From assembly GCA_017694275.1 (NCBI GenBank), contig JADINB010000010.1:1-15919 (forward strand): 15,919 nucleotides of DNA, in the 5' to 3' direction. Each line of letters starts with the position of its first letter. Positions within the stretch are counted from its first letter, which is position 1. The notes beneath the pieces were generated by a model. The model was not told where the DNA came from and searched no databases. It saw only the letters and a program-made list of their open reading frames with translations. The position numbers were made by a program, and so were the translations under genes. Source of the DNA: Candidatus Egerieousia excrementavium. GTDB taxonomy: Bacteria; Bacteroidota; Bacteroidia; Bacteroidales; UBA932. Positions 14,359 through 15,919 of this stretch are shown in pieces.

Positions 14359-14962
14359 GGCTCTCTTCCTCCTCTTCTTGTTGGTGTCTTGTCTTTACAA
14401 TCTTTTGCGATGCCTTGGAAAGATTCTCTTCATCTTCCATATAGCGTTTTATCTTTCTTATCGCCTCCTGATATCCAGGAATCTGTACCTTTTCATACAG
14501 ATTAACCTTTTGTGTGATTTTCTTTCTCGAAAAATCGAGAAGCCGCATCTTTTCGAGGTATATCTCAGATTCTATGCCGATTTGGGCCAACTGCCTGAGT
14601 ATGTCAACCCCGTCGGAATACCAAAGAGGTTTTCTGAATATGTCGAAAGGCTTTACATCGTAAAGTACCTCTTTGAGGGACGGAGTCTTTACTCCGGCAA
14701 TCTTTTCTGTTTCGAGAACGACATCCCGTACCGAGATGAGCCCAGGCTCGAATTCGTTCCAAAGTGCAGCTATGTAGTCGTATGCTTTAAGCGAGGCAGA
14801 TAATTTTTCCGTCAATTCTTCGCTCCTGGCCTTTGCACGCCTTACTTCAAGCCTGAGCGCACTCTCCTTGTTCTTGAGCGTAGGGAGCGCGTTTGTCCTG
14901 ATCTTCAACTGCTTGTTAAGGTCGTTGAGCGATGTCTTATTATATTGGAATTTTATTGCCAT
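14351..14962 (-). CDS. ntpD: V/A-type ATP synthase subunit D (central stalk)
   Basis: A 203-residue protein that forms the coiled-coil central rotor shaft linking the A3B3 head to the K ring. It starts MAIKFQYNKTSLNDLNKQLK and shows long charged helices at both ends (about 5-65 and 150-200), separated by a middle part with an L-x-D-V-x-P-F-D-type turn. This is the usual arrangement of V-type D subunits. The gene begins 6 bases after the stop of subunit B and overlaps subunit I by 8 bases, as expected for an operon that makes one multisubunit machine. Confidence 0.93.
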   Translation of the reverse strand: MAIKFQYNKTSLNDLNKQLKIRTNALPTLKNKESALRLEVRRAKARSEELTEKLSASLKAYDYIAALWNEFEPGLISVRDVVLETEKIAGVKTPSLKEVLYDVKPFDIFRKPLWYSDGVDILRQLAQIGIESEIYLEKMRLLDFSRKKITQKVNLYEKVQIPGYQEAIRKIKRYMEDEENLSKASQKIVKTRHQQEEEEESHD

Positions 14963-14968
14963 TGTGCG

Positions 14969-15919
14969 TTATTCTTTACTGCTCTTCAAATATTTGTCTA
15001 CAAGGCTCTGTTTGATGTTGAGTTCCTGTGGTTTGAAATATTTGCCAAAGAGTTCCCATGCCGTGTCGAGCATCTGGTCTATCGTTATGTTCACGTCTAT
15101 TGCCAGAAGACGGTTGGAATACTCTTTTGCATATTGAAGGCATCTGAGGTCGTAATCACTCAGGTCGAATCCGTTTTCAAGCTTGGTCTTCGCGTTGGCT
15201 GCATCTGCATAAAGACGCACTCCGGTATTCATTACCTGGGCGTGGTCTTCACGCGTCTGTTTGCCTATGACCAGCTGTTTTAAACGTGAAAGCGAGCGGA
15301 AAGGGTCAATAATGACCTTTCCTGTATCGGGATCTGTCCTCAGATAGAGCTGTCCTTCCGTAATGTATCCTGTGTTGTCAGGAATAGCGTGCGTTATGTC
15401 TCCGTCATTGAGGGTGGTTACCGCTATTATTGTGATGGAGCCTCCCTGTGGCAGCTGTACGGCCTTTTCATATATTTTGGCCAGATCTGAATAGAGCGAG
15501 CCTGGCATGGAATCCTTTGACGGGATCTGGTCCATACGGTTGCTCACTATGGAGAGTGCGTCTGCATACAGTGTCATGTCTGTAAGCAAGACAAGCACCT
15601 TTTCATTTTTGTCTACCGCAAAATATTCGGCAGCGGTAAGCGCCATGTCGGGAATCAGCAGACGTTCTACGGCCGGCTGTTCTGTAGTGTTTACAAAACT
15701 GATAATCTTGTTGAGAGCACCTGCACTTTCGAATTTCTGCTTGAAGTAGAGGTAGTCATCGTTGGTAAGCCCCATGCCTCCTAGTATGATTTTGTCTACG
15801 TCCGCCCTGAGGGCAACGTTTGCCATAACCTCATTGTATGGCTGGTCTGGGTCTGCAAAGAAAGGTATCTTCTGTCCAGATACCAGTGTGTTGTTGAGGT
15901 CTATTCCGGCGATACCGGT
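14969..15919 (-). CDS. ntpB: V/A-type ATP synthase subunit B, N-terminally cut by window edge
   Basis: The C-terminal 316 residues of the non-catalytic B subunit. The frame is open to the right edge, where it reads TGIAGIDLNNTLVSGQKIPF, the conserved segment that replaces the P-loop region in B subunits; the ATG at 15826 is internal. Further family blocks are ADPDQPYNEV, LVLLTDMTLYADALS, RMDQIPSKDSMPGSLYSDLA, TITEGQL-like YITEGQLYLR, and the helical C-terminus. About 120-130 residues of the roughly 440 expected lie outside the window. The catalytic A subunit and subunit E, which normally precede B in Bacteroidota, should lie just beyond the right edge. Confidence 0.95.
   Translation of the reverse strand, partial: TGIAGIDLNNTLVSGQKIPFFADPDQPYNEVMANVALRADVDKIILGGMGLTNDDYLYFKQKFESAGALNKIISFVNTTEQPAVERLLIPDMALTAAEYFAVDKNEKVLVLLTDMTLYADALSIVSNRMDQIPSKDSMPGSLYSDLAKIYEKAVQLPQGGSITIIAVTTLNDGDITHAIPDNTGYITEGQLYLRTDPDTGKVIIDPFRSLSRLKQLVIGKQTREDHAQVMNTGVRLYADAANAKTKLENGFDLSDYDLRCLQYAKEYSNRLLAIDVNITIDQMLDTAWELFGKYFKPQELNIKQSLVDKYLKSSKE

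Overview
The window reads as a chromosomal segment of an anaerobic Bacteroidota bacterium, most likely order Bacteroidales. The reasons are the short V/A-type ATPase operon (visible order B-D-I-K), the zinc-independent type B L31, a DUF1343/NamZ-type protein, the TldD/TldE pair, and promoter-like sites of the Bacteroidetes form TTTG-N19-TAnnTTTG. No rRNA, tRNA, CRISPR array, integrase, transposase or phage gene was seen. Nearly all the coding content looks like ordinary housekeeping; the less explained material lies in two intergenic regions and in a few active-site details.

Left part (1-7324): the 3' end of a FAD-dependent dehydrogenase on the + strand meets a six-gene, tightly packed minus-strand operon. 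In transcription order the operon is DUF2400/TIGR02757 protein, secreted M14 metallopeptidase-like protein, TldD, TldE/PmbA, NhaC-type Na+/H+ antiporter, and SlyD-like FKBP prolyl isomerase with a Cys-rich metal-binding tail. Neighbours overlap or lie within 4 bases, so one promoter at about 7340-7370 probably serves all six. Three of the genes act on peptides or proteins.

Middle (7325-8493): a divergent control region with a repeated 13-bp word and nested palindromes leads to a small heat-shock protein gene (hsp20, +). Its leader can pair with its own start codon. Then comes a roughly 160-bp non-coding element with a long hairpin and imperfect terminal inverted repeats, a bidirectional terminator, and rpmE2 (L31 type B, -).

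Right part (8562-12083): a minus-strand unit of glmM, a DUF1343/NamZ-like gene and a Bax inhibitor-1/YccA-family membrane protein gene, with its own promoter-like box just beyond the terminator of the next operon.

Far right (12084-15919): the distal part of a V/A-type ATPase operon, read right to left as B (cut by the window edge), D, I, K, ending in an intrinsic terminator. The K subunit keeps all the residues known to bind Na+ in Enterococcus hirae NtpK. With the NhaC antiporter, this points to a sodium-based membrane energetics.
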